From: Leifsonia sp. Root112D2
GTDB taxonomy: Bacteria > Actinomycetota > Actinomycetes > Actinomycetales > Microbacteriaceae
Reading direction: 5' to 3'
Length of the DNA stretch: 64,000 nucleotides
NCBI RefSeq assembly: GCF_001424905.1
Contig: NZ_LMCU01000001.1
Coordinates: forward strand, 675,480-739,479
Within the stretch, counting starts at the first letter, position 1. The number at the start of each line of letters is the position of its first letter. The position numbers were made by a program, and so were the translations under genes. Shown here one piece after another: positions 34,889 through 44,324 of the stretch. The notes under the pieces are model-generated. The model was not told the DNA's origin. It ran no database searches and saw only the letters and a list, made by a program, of their open reading frames with translations.

Positions 34889-36154
34889 TCAGGGCACCGG
34901 TTCCAGTCGCTCGAGACCACCCAGGTAGGGGCGCAGCACCTCGGGAACCGTCACCGAGCCATCCGCCTGCTGGTGGGTCTCGAGTATCGCGACGATCCAG
35001 CGCGTGGTGGCCAGCGTGCCGTTGAGGGTGGCGACCGGCGCGGTCTTACCCCCCTCGACCCGGGAGCGGGTGTCGAGGCGACGCGCCTGAAAGGTCGTGC
35101 AGTTGGAGGTGGAGGTGAGCTCGCGGAACGCGTTCTGCGTGGGAACCCAAGCCTCGACGTCGAACTTGCGGGCCGCACTCGAGCCGAGGTCGCCGGCTGC
35201 CACATCTATCACGCGATAGTGCAGGCCGAGCGATTGCAGCATCTTCTCCTGCAGGGCGACGAGCCTGTCGTGCTCCGCCTCAGCGTTCTCGGGAAGCGTG
35301 TAGACGAACATCTCCAGCTTGTTGAACTGGTGCACCCGAATGATGCCCCGGGTGTCTTTGCCGCCCGATCCCGCCTCGCGTCGGTAGCACGTCGACCAGC
35401 CGGCGTACCGCAGCGGCCCACCGGTGAGGTCGAGGATCTCGTCGGCGTGGTAGCCGGCGAGCGCCACCTCGCTCGTGCCCGTGAGGTAGAGGTCGTCGCC
35501 CGGAAGGTAGTAGATCTCGTCGGAGTGCTCGCCGAGAAAACCGGTGCCCTGCATGATCTCGGGCTTGACCAGGGTGGGCGTGATGAGCGGCGTGAAGCCC
35601 GCCTCGAGCGCGGTGTCGAGGGCCAGGTTCATGAGAGCAATCTCGAGTCGCGCCCCGACGCCCCGCAAGAAGTAGAAGCGAGCGCCGGAGACCTTCGCGC
35701 CGCGGGACATGTCGATGGCCTGCAGCAGCTCGCCGATCTCCAGGTGATCGCGCGGCTCGAAGTCGAATGTGGGCTTCTCGCCGACCGTGCGCAGGGTGAC
35801 GAAGTTCTCCTCACCGCCGGCCGGCACGCCGTCGATGATGGGGTTGCCGATGCGTCGAATGGCCTCGCCGAAGCGTTGCTCGGCCTCGCTCGAGAGCTGC
35901 TGGGCCTCCTTCACCCGCGCCGCAAGCTGCTGCGCCTGGGCGACGAGCTCCTTCTTCTGCTCTTTCGGAGCCGCGGCCACCTGCTTGCCGAAGAGGTTCT
36001 GTTCGGCGCGCAACGCTTCGAACGCGGTGATGGCGGAGCGACGCTCGGTGTCGGCGACCAGGGCATCGTCGACGAACTGTACGGAGTCGCCGCGGGCCTC
36101 CTGGGAGCGCCTGATCTTCTCGGGGTCTTCACGCAGCAGAACGGGATCGATCAC
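34889..36154 (-). CDS. serS: Seryl-tRNA synthetase
   Basis: 421 residues, normal length. Charges tRNA-Ser with serine using ATP. The N-terminal coiled-coil arm ([20 protein letters not shown], then [20 protein letters not shown]) docks the tRNA variable arm. The class II catalytic domain has motif 2 [20 protein letters not shown] and motif 3 [36 protein letters not shown] is also typical. It is followed by the HAD gene and is divergent from diacylglycerol kinase, a gene order I associate with Actinobacteria. Interestingly a tRNA-Ser gene lies 4 kb away, though in the mobile-element border. Confidence 0.97.
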   Translation of the reverse strand: MIDPVLLREDPEKIRRSQEARGDSVQFVDDALVADTERRSAITAFEALRAEQNLFGKQVAAAPKEQKKELVAQAQQLAARVKEAQQLSSEAEQRFGEAIRRIGNPIIDGVPAGGEENFVTLRTVGEKPTFDFEPRDHLEIGELLQAIDMSRGAKVSGARFYFLRGVGARLEIALMNLALDTALEAGFTPLITPTLVKPEIMQGTGFLGEHSDEIYYLPGDDLYLTGTSEVALAGYHADEILDLTGGPLRYAGWSTCYRREAGSGGKDTRGIIRVHQFNKLEMFVYTLPENAEAEHDRLVALQEKMLQSLGLHYRVIDVAAGDLGSSAARKFDVEAWVPTQNAFRELTSTSNCTTFQARRLDTRSRVEGGKTAPVATLNGTLATTRWIVAILETHQQADGSVTVPEVLRPYLGGLERLEPVP

Positions 36155-36235
36155 CGTGCCAGTCTAGGGCGCACGCAGCTTCGTCGTTCGAACGACGGAT
36201 GCCGCGAGCTCGAGACGCGCGGTACGGTGAGTCTC

Positions 36236-37246
36236 GTGAGCGCAGACACCGCAGCATCCGGCCGCCATGCGGCAGTCGTCTACAACCCGGTCAAGGTCGA
36301 CGTGAAGAGACTGCGCTCGGCCGTGGAGCGGGCATCCGTCAACGCCGGCTGGGGGCCCACCGAATGGCTCGAGACGACACTGGATGACCCGGGACAGCAG
36401 GTGAGTCGGCGCGCGCTCGACGGCGGCGCATCCGTCGTTATCGCGGCGGGAGGCGACGGCACCGTTCGAGCGGTCGCCGAGGCCGTGCGCGGCTCCGGAG
36501 TGCCGCTCGCGTTGGTGCCGGCCGGCACCGGAAACCTGCTCGCCCGCAATCTGGACCTTCCGCTGAACAGCCTGGAGGCATCCGCTCATCTGGCGTTCGA
36601 GGGCGTCGAGCGCACCATCGACATCGGGGTGGCAACGCTGACGCCGGTCGATGACGGCGACGACGAGGAACACTGTTTTCTCGTGATGGCCGGCCTCGGC
36701 CTCGACGCGGCCATGATCGCCAACACCAGCTCGAGCCTGAAAGCCAAGGTGGGCTGGCTCGCCTATGTCGACGGAACGGTGCGCTCGCTGCCGACGCTCA
36801 CCAAAGTCAAGGTTCGCTATTCGATAGGGGATGCACCGGAACGCACGGCGCACGTCAGCACCATACTTATTGCCAACTGCGGATCGCTGCCCGGCAACAT
36901 CGAGCTGATTCCCGACGCCAAGATTGACGACGGCCTGCTCGACATTGCCGTGCTGCAGCCCAAGACTCTGCTGGGCTGGCTGATGATCTGGCGCAAGGTC
37001 ACCTGGGAAAACCGGGTTCTGCGGCGCACCGCGCTGGGCCGCAGCATCATCAAGTTCTCGGGCACGGACAAGCGCAGCACCATGACCTACCTGCGCGGTG
37101 AGACCGTGCGCCTGGCCGTCGACGAGGTGCAGCCGTTCGAACTCGACGGCGACGCGTTCGGCGAGGTCACCGGCGTGACGCTCTCGGTGGATGCCGGCGG
37201 GCTGGTCGTGAAGGTGGCTGCTGCGCCAATTGACTTTGTCAAGTGA
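36236..37246 (+). CDS. Diacylglycerol kinase-catalytic domain lipid kinase
   Basis: 336 residues from GTG 36236, which has GGTGAG upstream; GTG 36227 is an alternative. The catalytic domain has AAVVYNPVKVD at the start, the nucleotide loop VVIAAGGDGTVRAVAEAV and ALVPAGTGNLLARNLDLP. Such enzymes phosphorylate diacylglycerol, ceramide-like or related lipids at the membrane using ATP, recycling diacylglycerol to phosphatidate. The C-terminal beta-sandwich includes PFELDGDAFGEVTGVTL. It is divergent from serS by 81 bp. The galactoside locus promoter begins inside its last codons. Confidence 0.94.
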   Translation: MSADTAASGRHAAVVYNPVKVDVKRLRSAVERASVNAGWGPTEWLETTLDDPGQQVSRRALDGGASVVIAAGGDGTVRAVAEAVRGSGVPLALVPAGTGNLLARNLDLPLNSLEASAHLAFEGVERTIDIGVATLTPVDDGDDEEHCFLVMAGLGLDAAMIANTSSSLKAKVGWLAYVDGTVRSLPTLTKVKVRYSIGDAPERTAHVSTILIANCGSLPGNIELIPDAKIDDGLLDIAVLQPKTLLGWLMIWRKVTWENRVLRRTALGRSIIKFSGTDKRSTMTYLRGETVRLAVDEVQPFELDGDAFGEVTGVTLSVDAGGLVVKVAAAPIDFVK

Positions 37247-37260
37247 GTTAATTAAGCTGG
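37230..37260 (+). promoter_or_regulatory. Promoter and ROK-type operator candidate for the GH36-GH42 operon
   Basis: TTGACT (37230-37235) and TAAGCT (37253-37258) are separated by 17 bp. The AT-rich motif TGAGTTAATTAAGCTGG (37244-37260) covers the spacer end and -10. Close versions occur at 47162-47178, 51995-52011 and 55483-55499. The -35 lies inside the end of the kinase gene. Confidence 0.6.
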
Positions 37261-37316
37261 GCGGGCGGTCGAGCGCACGATGACCGACCTTTCGATCGAT
37301 GAGGATTCTGCCACCC

Positions 37317-39425
37317 ATGCCGCACTTCGACTGGATCACGCCCAGCCTCCGACTGACATTCTCGATGGATGCCGACGCGCCGGTGGCGCTCGCGTCGATA
37401 CGCCCGAGCTCGTCCGGCGCGCTCGGTGCTATCGATCCGCTGTTGCTGCAACCGCTCGTCGAGATCTCCACGATTGGACATGGGCGTTTCCCGGGCGGAT
37501 TTCGCCATGTGGACACCACGCTGGGCGCCGCGTTACGCCTCGTCGACCACAGGGAGACCGTTGTTGAGGGAGTGCACGAGCTGCGCATCCGTCAGCTGCA
37601 CGCCGGCACCGGATTGATTGTGGTGAGTGTGTTGCGCGCCCATGCCGAGGTGGCCGGGTTCCAGAGCTGGACCGAGGTGAGAAACGCGGGAGGAGCACCG
37701 GTGACGCTCGACTCCGTTTCGTCATTCGCAACCGGGGCCTTTCTAATCGACACGAGTGCAACGGTCGACGATTTCGATCTCGTGCACGGCGACAACGACT
37801 GGGTTGCCGAGAGCCGCTGGCAGAGAAAGCCGCTGCGTGACGTCGGGCTGGCCCGCATCGACCGCGAACTGCAGCACCACCCACCACGCAGCCGGTGTTC
37901 CATTTCGAACCGCGGCTCTTGGTCTACTGGAGAGAAGCTCCCGACCGGCGTGCTGCTGGCACGCGATCAGCCGTATGCGCTCGCCTGGCAGATCGAACAC
38001 AACGGCCCGTGGACCTACGAACTCGGAGAAAGGCGTCACGGCGCGTATCTGCTGCTCAGCGGGCCGACCGACCAGGAACACCACTGGTCCAGGCAACTCG
38101 CGCTCGGCGACACCTTCACCTCGGTGCCAGCATCCGTCGCTGTGGCCGCGGGCGGTCTCGAGGACGCATTCGCCGTGCTCACCGAGCAGCGCCGCGCCAT
38201 CCGTCACCGGCGCGAGGCGGATCGCGCGTTGCCGGTGATCTTCAACGACTACATGAACACCCTCATGGGCGATCCGACCACCGAGAAACTGCTGCCGCTC
38301 ATCGACGCGGCTGCTGCGGCGGGAGCCGACTACTTCTGCATCGACGCCGGCTGGTACGCGGAGGGATCCTGGTGGGATTCCGTGGGCGAGTGGCAGCCCG
38401 TGGCGCGCCGATTCCCGGCCGGCATCACCGAGGTCATCGAGCACATTCGCGCGCGCGGAATGGTGGCGGGGCTGTGGCTCGAGCCCGAGGTCATCGGCAT
38501 CAACTCGCCGCTGGCTCGCACCCTCCCCGATGACGCGTTCTTCTCCCGGGGTGGCGTGCGAGTTGCCGAACACGGCAGGCACCTGCTCGACCTGCGCTCG
38601 CCCTCCGCGCTCGCGCACGTCAACGAGGTGGTCGATCGACTCGTCTGCGACTACGGCGTCGGCTTCTTCAAGATGGACTACAACACCATGACCGGCCCCG
38701 GTACGGATGCCACGGGCGGCTCACCTGGAGACGGTCTGCTCGAGCACAACCGCGCAGTGCTTGACTGGCTCGATGACGTGCAGGTGCGGCATCCGCATCT
38801 GCTCATCGAAAACTGCGCATCCGGTGCCATGCGCATGGACTACGCGATGATGAGCCGGCTGCACCTGCAGTCAACCTCCGACCAGCAGGACCCGGTGAAG
38901 TATGCGCCCATCGCGGCCGCCGCACCCGCCTCACTGCTGCCGGAGCAGGCCGGCAACTGGGCGTATCCACAAACCGGCATGGATGCCGAGCTGCTCACCT
39001 TCTCGCTCGCCAATGCCGTGCTCGGCCGCATGTATCTCTCGGGGTACCTGAACCGCATGAGCGAGGCCGAGGTGGCGGTGGTGCGCGAGGCCGTGCGTGC
39101 GCAGAAGACAGTGCTCACCGACATCGAACGCAGCCATGCCGTCTGGCCGCTCGGCCTGCCCGGCTGGGAGGACCCGTGGCTGGCCATGGGCCTGGGCGTT
39201 GCCGACGGCGCGCTGCGCCTCACCGTCTGGCGCCGACCGGGTGCCGAGGCGAGCGTGGTGCTGCCGCTGCCCACCCTGCGGGGCGAAGCGATTGAGATCG
39301 AGCCGTTCTTTCCCGCCGCGCAGCAGGGCTGGGCGTGGAGCTGGGATGCCACCGCGGGCGAGCTCACACTCACCGCCACCGTCGCGGCACCGACCGCGCG
39401 CGTTTTCTCCATCAACCGTCACTGA
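37317..39425 (+). CDS. Alpha-galactosidase, GH36 family
   Basis: About 702 residues from ATG 37317 (37299 also possible). An N-terminal beta-sandwich is followed by the GH36 barrel: YFCIDAGWYAEGSWWDSVGE, the nucleophile in GFFKMDYNTMTG (Asp454), ENCASGAMRMDYAM and the acid/base in LQSTSDQQDPVKY (Asp522). It has no signal peptide, so it acts in the cytoplasm on imported alpha-galactosides, for example the alpha-1,6 galactose branches of galactomannan or raffinose-type sugars. It is first in a two-gene operon with a GH42 enzyme 33 bp downstream. It is clearly distinct in sequence from the second GH36 in this locus (711 residues), so the two probably differ in preferred substrate. Confidence 0.92.
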   Translation: MPHFDWITPSLRLTFSMDADAPVALASIRPSSSGALGAIDPLLLQPLVEISTIGHGRFPGGFRHVDTTLGAALRLVDHRETVVEGVHELRIRQLHAGTGLIVVSVLRAHAEVAGFQSWTEVRNAGGAPVTLDSVSSFATGAFLIDTSATVDDFDLVHGDNDWVAESRWQRKPLRDVGLARIDRELQHHPPRSRCSISNRGSWSTGEKLPTGVLLARDQPYALAWQIEHNGPWTYELGERRHGAYLLLSGPTDQEHHWSRQLALGDTFTSVPASVAVAAGGLEDAFAVLTEQRRAIRHRREADRALPVIFNDYMNTLMGDPTTEKLLPLIDAAAAAGADYFCIDAGWYAEGSWWDSVGEWQPVARRFPAGITEVIEHIRARGMVAGLWLEPEVIGINSPLARTLPDDAFFSRGGVRVAEHGRHLLDLRSPSALAHVNEVVDRLVCDYGVGFFKMDYNTMTGPGTDATGGSPGDGLLEHNRAVLDWLDDVQVRHPHLLIENCASGAMRMDYAMMSRLHLQSTSDQQDPVKYAPIAAAAPASLLPEQAGNWAYPQTGMDAELLTFSLANAVLGRMYLSGYLNRMSEAEVAVVREAVRAQKTVLTDIERSHAVWPLGLPGWEDPWLAMGLGVADGALRLTVWRRPGAEASVVLPLPTLRGEAIEIEPFFPAAQQGWAWSWDATAGELTLTATVAAPTARVFSINRH

Positions 39426-39458
39426 TCCGCGCACGCCGCGTTCATTTCCGAGAGGCAC

Positions 39459-41483
39459 ATGTACCCCTTCATGACCGAGAAGAATCTGACCCCTGTTGCA
39501 TGGCCGAGCGATGGCATCGCCTTCGGCGGAGACTATAACCCCGAACAATGGTCGGCAGAGACCGTGCGCGAAGACATGAAACTCATGCGCGAGGCCGGTG
39601 TGAACCTCGTGACGCTCGGCGTGTTCTCCTGGGTGGTCTACGAACCGACGGAGGGCCGCTTCGACTTCAGCTGGCTCGACGGCATGCTCGACCTGCTGCA
39701 CGAGAACGGCATACGCGTCGATCTCGGCACTCCCACGGCCGCCGTGCCGATGTGGCTGCACCGCCTGCACCCGGAGATTCTGCCGCAGGATACTCTCGGG
39801 CATCCGCTCGCCCCCGGCGGGCGCCTCGGCTTCTGCCCGTCCTCGCCCATCTACCGTCGCTTTGCGCTGCGCGTTGTGGAGCGGCTGGCCGAGCACGTCG
39901 CGGGCCACCCGGCGATAGCCATGTGGCATATCAGCAACGAACTCGGCGGCGGCAATGCCCGCTGCCACTGCCCCGTCTCCACCGAACACTTCCAACGCTG
40001 GGTGCAGCGCAAATACGGCAGCATCGAGGCCGTCAACGCCGCGTGGGGCATGACCTTCTGGGGCAATAGCTACTCCTCGTTTGAAGAGATCGTGACGCCG
40101 GGCGGCATCACGGCACATAATCCGGGCCATCTACTCGACTTCGAGCGCTTCTCCTCGGATGCCCTGCTCGAGCAGTACCGCGCCGAACGCCAGGTGCTCA
40201 AGCGGCACACCCCCGCGCTGCCCGTCACGACAAACTTCATGGTCGGCATGGGGCCGGATGTCGTCGACTACACGCGCTGGGCGCCCGAGATGGACATCGT
40301 GGCCAACGACCACTACACGTACGGCCTCGACCCACTGCGCCATCAGGACATCGCCTTCTCCGGGGACCGCATGCGGGGCATGAGCGACGGCGGCCCGTGG
40401 ATGCTGATGGAGCACGCCGCGAGCGCGCCCAGCTGGCACCCCATCAACCTGGCCAAGAAGCCCGGCGAGCTCACCCGTCACGCCTTCGCACATCTGGCGC
40501 GTGGCTCCAACAGCGTCATGTACTTTCAGTGGCGGGCCTCGAAGTCGGGAACCGAGCAGTTCCACTCGGCCATGCTTCCGCACGCCGGCAGTGACACGCG
40601 AGCCTTCGCGAGCATCCAGCAGCTGGGTTCTCAACTGGCGCGGCTGGGCGCCTTGACCGACACCATCGTCACCGGGGCGCAGGTCGCGTTTCTGCACGAC
40701 AACGAGGCGGGCTGGGCGTTGCGCAGCGGCCTCAAACCCATCAACAATCCTCCGTATGCCGCCACGGCGCGTGCGCTGCACAACGCACTCTTCGAGAAGA
40801 ACGTCACGGTCGACGTTGTGGCCCCGTGGGCGCCGCTGCACGGGTACGCACTGGTCGTCGTGCCCGGCCTGTTCCTGGCTTCCGATGAGACCGCACAGGC
40901 AGTGACCGACTACGCGAAGGCCGGCGGCACGGTGCTCATCACCTGGTTCTCCGGCATTGTCGACCCCAGCAACACCGTGCGCACCGGTGGCTACCCCGGT
41001 GCGTTCCGCGAACTGCTCGGCGCACGCGGCGAGGAGTTCGTTCCGCTTGCCGAGGGCACGAGCGTCACGCTCGACAACGGCTGGCGGGCCGAGCGCTGGA
41101 GCGAACTCGTGCACGCCGACTCCGCCGACGTCATCGCGCGCTATGCCGACGGCGACCTCGCCGGGTTCCCCGCGATCACGCGACGCACCCTGCCCTCGGG
41201 CGGCGCGGCCTGGTACCTCTCGACCGATCTGGTCGGTGACGGCCTGCGCGAGTTCACCGAGCATCTGCTGGCGGATGCCGGAGTGCGGAGCGTGTGCGCG
41301 ACGTCGGCCGGAGTCGAGGCCGTGCGGCGGGCATCCGACACCACCTCGTACCTGTTTCTCATCAACCACGGCGAGGCGGAGGGCTGGGCCGAGGCGAGCG
41401 GAACCGATCTGCTCACCGGCACCCGTCACGAATCACGCGTGACGGTGCCCGCTGGCGGCGTGGCGGTCGTTCAGGAAGTCTGA
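39459..41483 (+). CDS. Beta-galactosidase, GH42 family
   Basis: 674 residues. GH42 landmarks: FGGDYNPEQWSAETVREDMK, the acid/base in WHISNELGGGNARC (Glu161), VTTNFMVGMGPDVVDYTRWA and the nucleophile in WMLMEHAASAPSWHP (Glu318). A glutamine-amidotransferase-like trimerisation domain (GYALVVVPGLFLASDETAQA) follows. No signal peptide. It removes terminal beta-galactose from oligosaccharides in the cytoplasm. A start at 39471 is possible; the AGAGG just before 39459 is close to the codon. GH42 enzymes in actinobacteria often act on plant-derived galactooligosaccharides and not lactose. It is transcribed with the GH36 gene and ends 34 bp before the convergent ABC importer operon. Confidence 0.93.
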   Translation: MYPFMTEKNLTPVAWPSDGIAFGGDYNPEQWSAETVREDMKLMREAGVNLVTLGVFSWVVYEPTEGRFDFSWLDGMLDLLHENGIRVDLGTPTAAVPMWLHRLHPEILPQDTLGHPLAPGGRLGFCPSSPIYRRFALRVVERLAEHVAGHPAIAMWHISNELGGGNARCHCPVSTEHFQRWVQRKYGSIEAVNAAWGMTFWGNSYSSFEEIVTPGGITAHNPGHLLDFERFSSDALLEQYRAERQVLKRHTPALPVTTNFMVGMGPDVVDYTRWAPEMDIVANDHYTYGLDPLRHQDIAFSGDRMRGMSDGGPWMLMEHAASAPSWHPINLAKKPGELTRHAFAHLARGSNSVMYFQWRASKSGTEQFHSAMLPHAGSDTRAFASIQQLGSQLARLGALTDTIVTGAQVAFLHDNEAGWALRSGLKPINNPPYAATARALHNALFEKNVTVDVVAPWAPLHGYALVVVPGLFLASDETAQAVTDYAKAGGTVLITWFSGIVDPSNTVRTGGYPGAFRELLGARGEEFVPLAEGTSVTLDNGWRAERWSELVHADSADVIARYADGDLAGFPAITRRTLPSGGAAWYLSTDLVGDGLREFTEHLLADAGVRSVCATSAGVEAVRRASDTTSYLFLINHGEAEGWAEASGTDLLTGTRHESRVTVPAGGVAVVQEV

Positions 41484-41517
41484 ACTGTCAAGAGAGCCGA
41501 GCAGTCGGAAGCCGCGG

Positions 41518-42426
41518 TCAGACCACGGCGGCCGGCGCCTGAATGACGGCCCCGTCGGCCGAACTCCACTCGCCCGTGTAATGGTTGTACGTGACGGCGT
41601 TGTCGAGCTTCGCGCGGTCGACAGGGGCTGAGGCGACAATCTTGCCTGAGCTCTCCGGGTCGGGTGCGGCGAGCGCGAGCAGCTTCGTGTACGGATGCTG
41701 CGGGTTGAGAATCACGTCATCCGCTGGCCCCCGCTCGACGATGCGACCGTGGTACATGACCAGGATCTCATCGGAAAAGTGCCTCGCCGTCGCCAGATCG
41801 TGCGTGATGTACAGCACGGCGAGATTGTCTTCGCGCTGCAGCCGCCCCATCAGGTTGAGCACCTCCAGCCGAATGGAGACGTCGAGCATCGAGACGGGTT
41901 CGTCGGCGACAAGCACCTGCGCGCCTGGCGCCAGCGCGCGCGCGATGGCTACCCGCTGCCGCTGGCCGCCAGAGAGCTCGTGCGGGCGTCGCGCTGCCAT
42001 CGCCTCTGCTGGCTCGAGATTGACGCGTCTCAGCATCTGCAGCACGCGCTCGTGGGTCTGCGCCGCACCCTTCGTGCGGTGATGGATCAGCAGCGGCCGG
42101 GCGATGTGGTGCTCGATCGAGTGGAACGGGTTGAGCGAGGCAAACGGATCCTGGAAGACCATCTGCACGTGACGCCGATAGATGGATCCGCCTACCCTGG
42201 CGCCATCGTCGAGGGTGACGTTGATCTCGCCGGAGGTCGGCTTCTCGAGGCGCGCCAGCATGCGGGCGATGGTCGACTTGCCCGATCCGGATTCGCCGAC
42301 GAGCGCGACGGTTCGCCCCGGCAGCAGGTCGAACGACACCCGATCGACGGCCTTGAGCGTGGTGCGCTTCAGCCCCTGGCGAAGCGTGAAGTTCTTACTG
42401 AGGTTCTTGACCTCGATACTGGTCAT
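41518..42426 (-). CDS. ABC transporter ATPase (OppF/DppF type)
   Basis: 302 residues. Walker A ALVGESGSGKSTIARMLA, signature HELSGGQRQRVAIARALAPG and Walker B VLVADEPVSMLDVSIR are all present, with the downstream H-loop ITHDLATA. The C-terminal region NPQHPYTKLLALAAPDPES is the Opp/Dpp oligopeptide-type extension. It energises uptake with the second ATPase, whose stop codon overlaps its start by 4 nt. It is the last gene of the five-gene importer operon and ends facing the GH42 gene. The class is named for peptides, but many members next to glycosidase genes import oligosaccharides. Confidence 0.95.
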   Translation of the reverse strand: MTSIEVKNLSKNFTLRQGLKRTTLKAVDRVSFDLLPGRTVALVGESGSGKSTIARMLARLEKPTSGEINVTLDDGARVGGSIYRRHVQMVFQDPFASLNPFHSIEHHIARPLLIHHRTKGAAQTHERVLQMLRRVNLEPAEAMAARRPHELSGGQRQRVAIARALAPGAQVLVADEPVSMLDVSIRLEVLNLMGRLQREDNLAVLYITHDLATARHFSDEILVMYHGRIVERGPADDVILNPQHPYTKLLALAAPDPESSGKIVASAPVDRAKLDNAVTYNHYTGEWSSADGAVIQAPAAVV

Positions 42427-43325
42427 TTCGTCTCCACCTCATCGTTCGATTCGCCAGTGCGAATGAAGTCTCCGCGCTCTCCGGTCAGGCTCGGGAAGGC
42501 ACGAAGGAGTTTCTTCGTGTACGGATGCTGCGGCGACTCATAGAGCTTTCTCGCCTCGCTCATCTCCACGATCTCGCCCTTGAGCATGATCGCTATCCTG
42601 TCGCTGATCTCCAGCAGCAGGGGAAGGTCGTGCGTGATGAAGATCACGGCGAAGTTGAGTTCGTCGCGCAGACGCACGATCTCGCGCAGAATATCGCGCT
42701 GCACGACGACATCGAGTGCCGTCGTGGGCTCATCCATGATCATCACCTGGGGCTCGAGCAGCAGCGCCATGGCTATCATGACCCGCTGGCGCATTCCGCC
42801 GGAGAGTTCGTGCGGAAAAGAGCTCAGGCGCGAGCGGTCGACGCCGACGCGTTCCAGCACATCCCCCGCGAGCGCGCGACGCTCGCGTTTGCCCAACTCG
42901 GGTCGGTGTGTGGTCAGCACGTCCTCGAGCTGAGCACGAATGGAGATGACCGGGTTCAGGGCGTTCATCGCGCCCTGGAACACCATGGAGAGCTTGTCCC
43001 ATCGGAATGCCCTCAGCTGCTCCTCTCCGAGGTTCAGCAGGTCGATGTCGGTTCCGTCCCTGTCGTGAAAGACAACGGTTCCGGATGCGATGCGCGCCGG
43101 CGGCTTGTGCAGCCGGTTGATGGCGTAGGCGAGCGTGGTCTTGCCGCATCCGGATTCACCGGCGAGACCGAGGATCTCCCCGGGCGCGAGCGACAGGGAG
43201 ACATCGTGAACGGCGGTGACGGGGCTCTCAACCTCGTAGACGACCGTGAGATTCTCAACGGCGAGCACGGGCTTGCGCGGCGCGACAGCAGCAGGCGATT
43301 CGGCGGCGTTCGTAATCACAGTCAT
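42423..43325 (-). CDS. ABC transporter ATPase (OppD/DppD type)
   Basis: 300 residues from ATG 43325, which overlaps the stop of the permease gene. Walker A LAGESGCGKTTLAYAINR, signature HELSGGMRQRVMIAMALL and Walker B VMIMDEPTTALDVVVQRD are intact, followed by FITHDLPLLL and the Opp-type SPQHPYTKKLLRAFPSL. It forms the ATPase heterodimer with the downstream partner. A much longer frame exists upstream but overlaps the permease gene and is an artefact. Translational coupling on both sides suggests strict subunit stoichiometry. Confidence 0.95.
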   Translation of the reverse strand: MTVITNAAESPAAVAPRKPVLAVENLTVVYEVESPVTAVHDVSLSLAPGEILGLAGESGCGKTTLAYAINRLHKPPARIASGTVVFHDRDGTDIDLLNLGEEQLRAFRWDKLSMVFQGAMNALNPVISIRAQLEDVLTTHRPELGKRERRALAGDVLERVGVDRSRLSSFPHELSGGMRQRVMIAMALLLEPQVMIMDEPTTALDVVVQRDILREIVRLRDELNFAVIFITHDLPLLLEISDRIAIMLKGEIVEMSEARKLYESPQHPYTKKLLRAFPSLTGERGDFIRTGESNDEVETK

Positions 43326-44302
43326 GATGCGTTCCTCAGCGCGCGCTTGTTGCGCTTGCGATACAGCCGAACGTTCTTCAGCTTGGGGTTGATGATCTCG
43401 TCGATGCTGAAGTTGATCAGCGCGAGTCCGCAGCCGAACAGGGCGATGATCAGGCCCGGCGGAATGAACCACCACCACGCCTGCAACTGCAGGGCGAACC
43501 CATTCTGGGCATAGAAGAGCATGGTGCCGAGCGTGGAGGAATCGGCCGCGCCGAGACCCAGGAACGACAGGCCAGCCTCTGAGAGGATGGCGGCTATCAC
43601 GGCGAACACGAACTGTGAGGCGAGCACCGGCAGCAGGTTCGGCAGAATCTCCACGGCGATCACCCGCGGCGATCTCTCCCCGGCCACGCGAGCGGCAGCC
43701 ACATAGTCCCGGTTGCGGATCGAGAGTGTCTGCGCGCGCAGAACGCGAGAGGATGCCGCCCATCCGGTGATTGCCAGCACGACAGCGATAGTCCAGAGCC
43801 CACGCTGTTCCTTCGGCACAAACCCCGAGATGACGATGACCAGCGGCAGTCCGGGTATGACGAGGAAGACGTTGGAGAACAGGGAGAAGGCCTCGTCTGT
43901 GACGCCCCCGGAATAGGCACCGAAGATGCCGAAGAACGCGGAGAGGATCGTGGCGAGAACGCCGACGATCAGGCCGATCTCCAGCGAGCCGCGCGTGGAG
44001 TATGCAAGCTGCGCAAGCACATCCTGGCCGGTCTGGGTCGTGCCGAGAAGATGGGCGCCCGACGGTGCCGCCAGACCGGCGTTGCTGATGGTGGAGGGGT
44101 TCTGAACGAGCAATGGGCCTATCAGGCCGAAGAGCACAACCAAACCGGTGAGTATCAGTCCGATCATGAGGGCCGGCGTGAGGCTGGGCAGCATCGCGCG
44201 CCACGCCGAGCGAGGCTTCTTCGCCAACGTCGCGGTCTGCGCCGCCATCGCGGAGGTGTCCTCCGCGACGGACGGCTCGGTCGTGGGGGTCAGATTGGTC
44301 AT
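43322..44302 (-). CDS. ABC transporter permease (OppC/DppC type)
   Basis: 326 residues from ATG 44302 with GGAGGAAGACG upstream. An N-terminal Ala/Thr-rich cytoplasmic segment precedes about six helices, the first LMIGLILTGLVVLFGLIGPL, followed by the OppC periplasmic motif GAHLLGTTQTGQDVLAQLAY. The cytoplasmic coupling helix reads VAAARVAGERSPRVIAVEIL. It forms the channel with the OppB-type permease encoded 22 bp upstream and couples with the two ATPases. The N-terminal extension is unusually rich in Thr and Ala but has no recognised domain. Confidence 0.94.
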   Translation of the reverse strand: MTNLTPTTEPSVAEDTSAMAAQTATLAKKPRSAWRAMLPSLTPALMIGLILTGLVVLFGLIGPLLVQNPSTISNAGLAAPSGAHLLGTTQTGQDVLAQLAYSTRGSLEIGLIVGVLATILSAFFGIFGAYSGGVTDEAFSLFSNVFLVIPGLPLVIVISGFVPKEQRGLWTIAVVLAITGWAASSRVLRAQTLSIRNRDYVAAARVAGERSPRVIAVEILPNLLPVLASQFVFAVIAAILSEAGLSFLGLGAADSSTLGTMLFYAQNGFALQLQAWWWFIPPGLIIALFGCGLALINFSIDEIINPKLKNVRLYRKRNKRALRNAS

Positions 44303-44324
44303 CGTCTTCCTCCGTTCGAGGCGC

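Noticed and set aside
34661..37246. An 861-codon plus-strand frame
   Set aside because: Its first 525 codons are antisense to serS and the HAD gene; only the last 336 codons from 36236 match diacylglycerol kinase.
42423..44204. A 593-codon minus-strand frame covering an ATPase
   Set aside because: The upstream half lies in a different frame of the OppC-type permease; the ATPase starts at 43325 with stop-start overlap.
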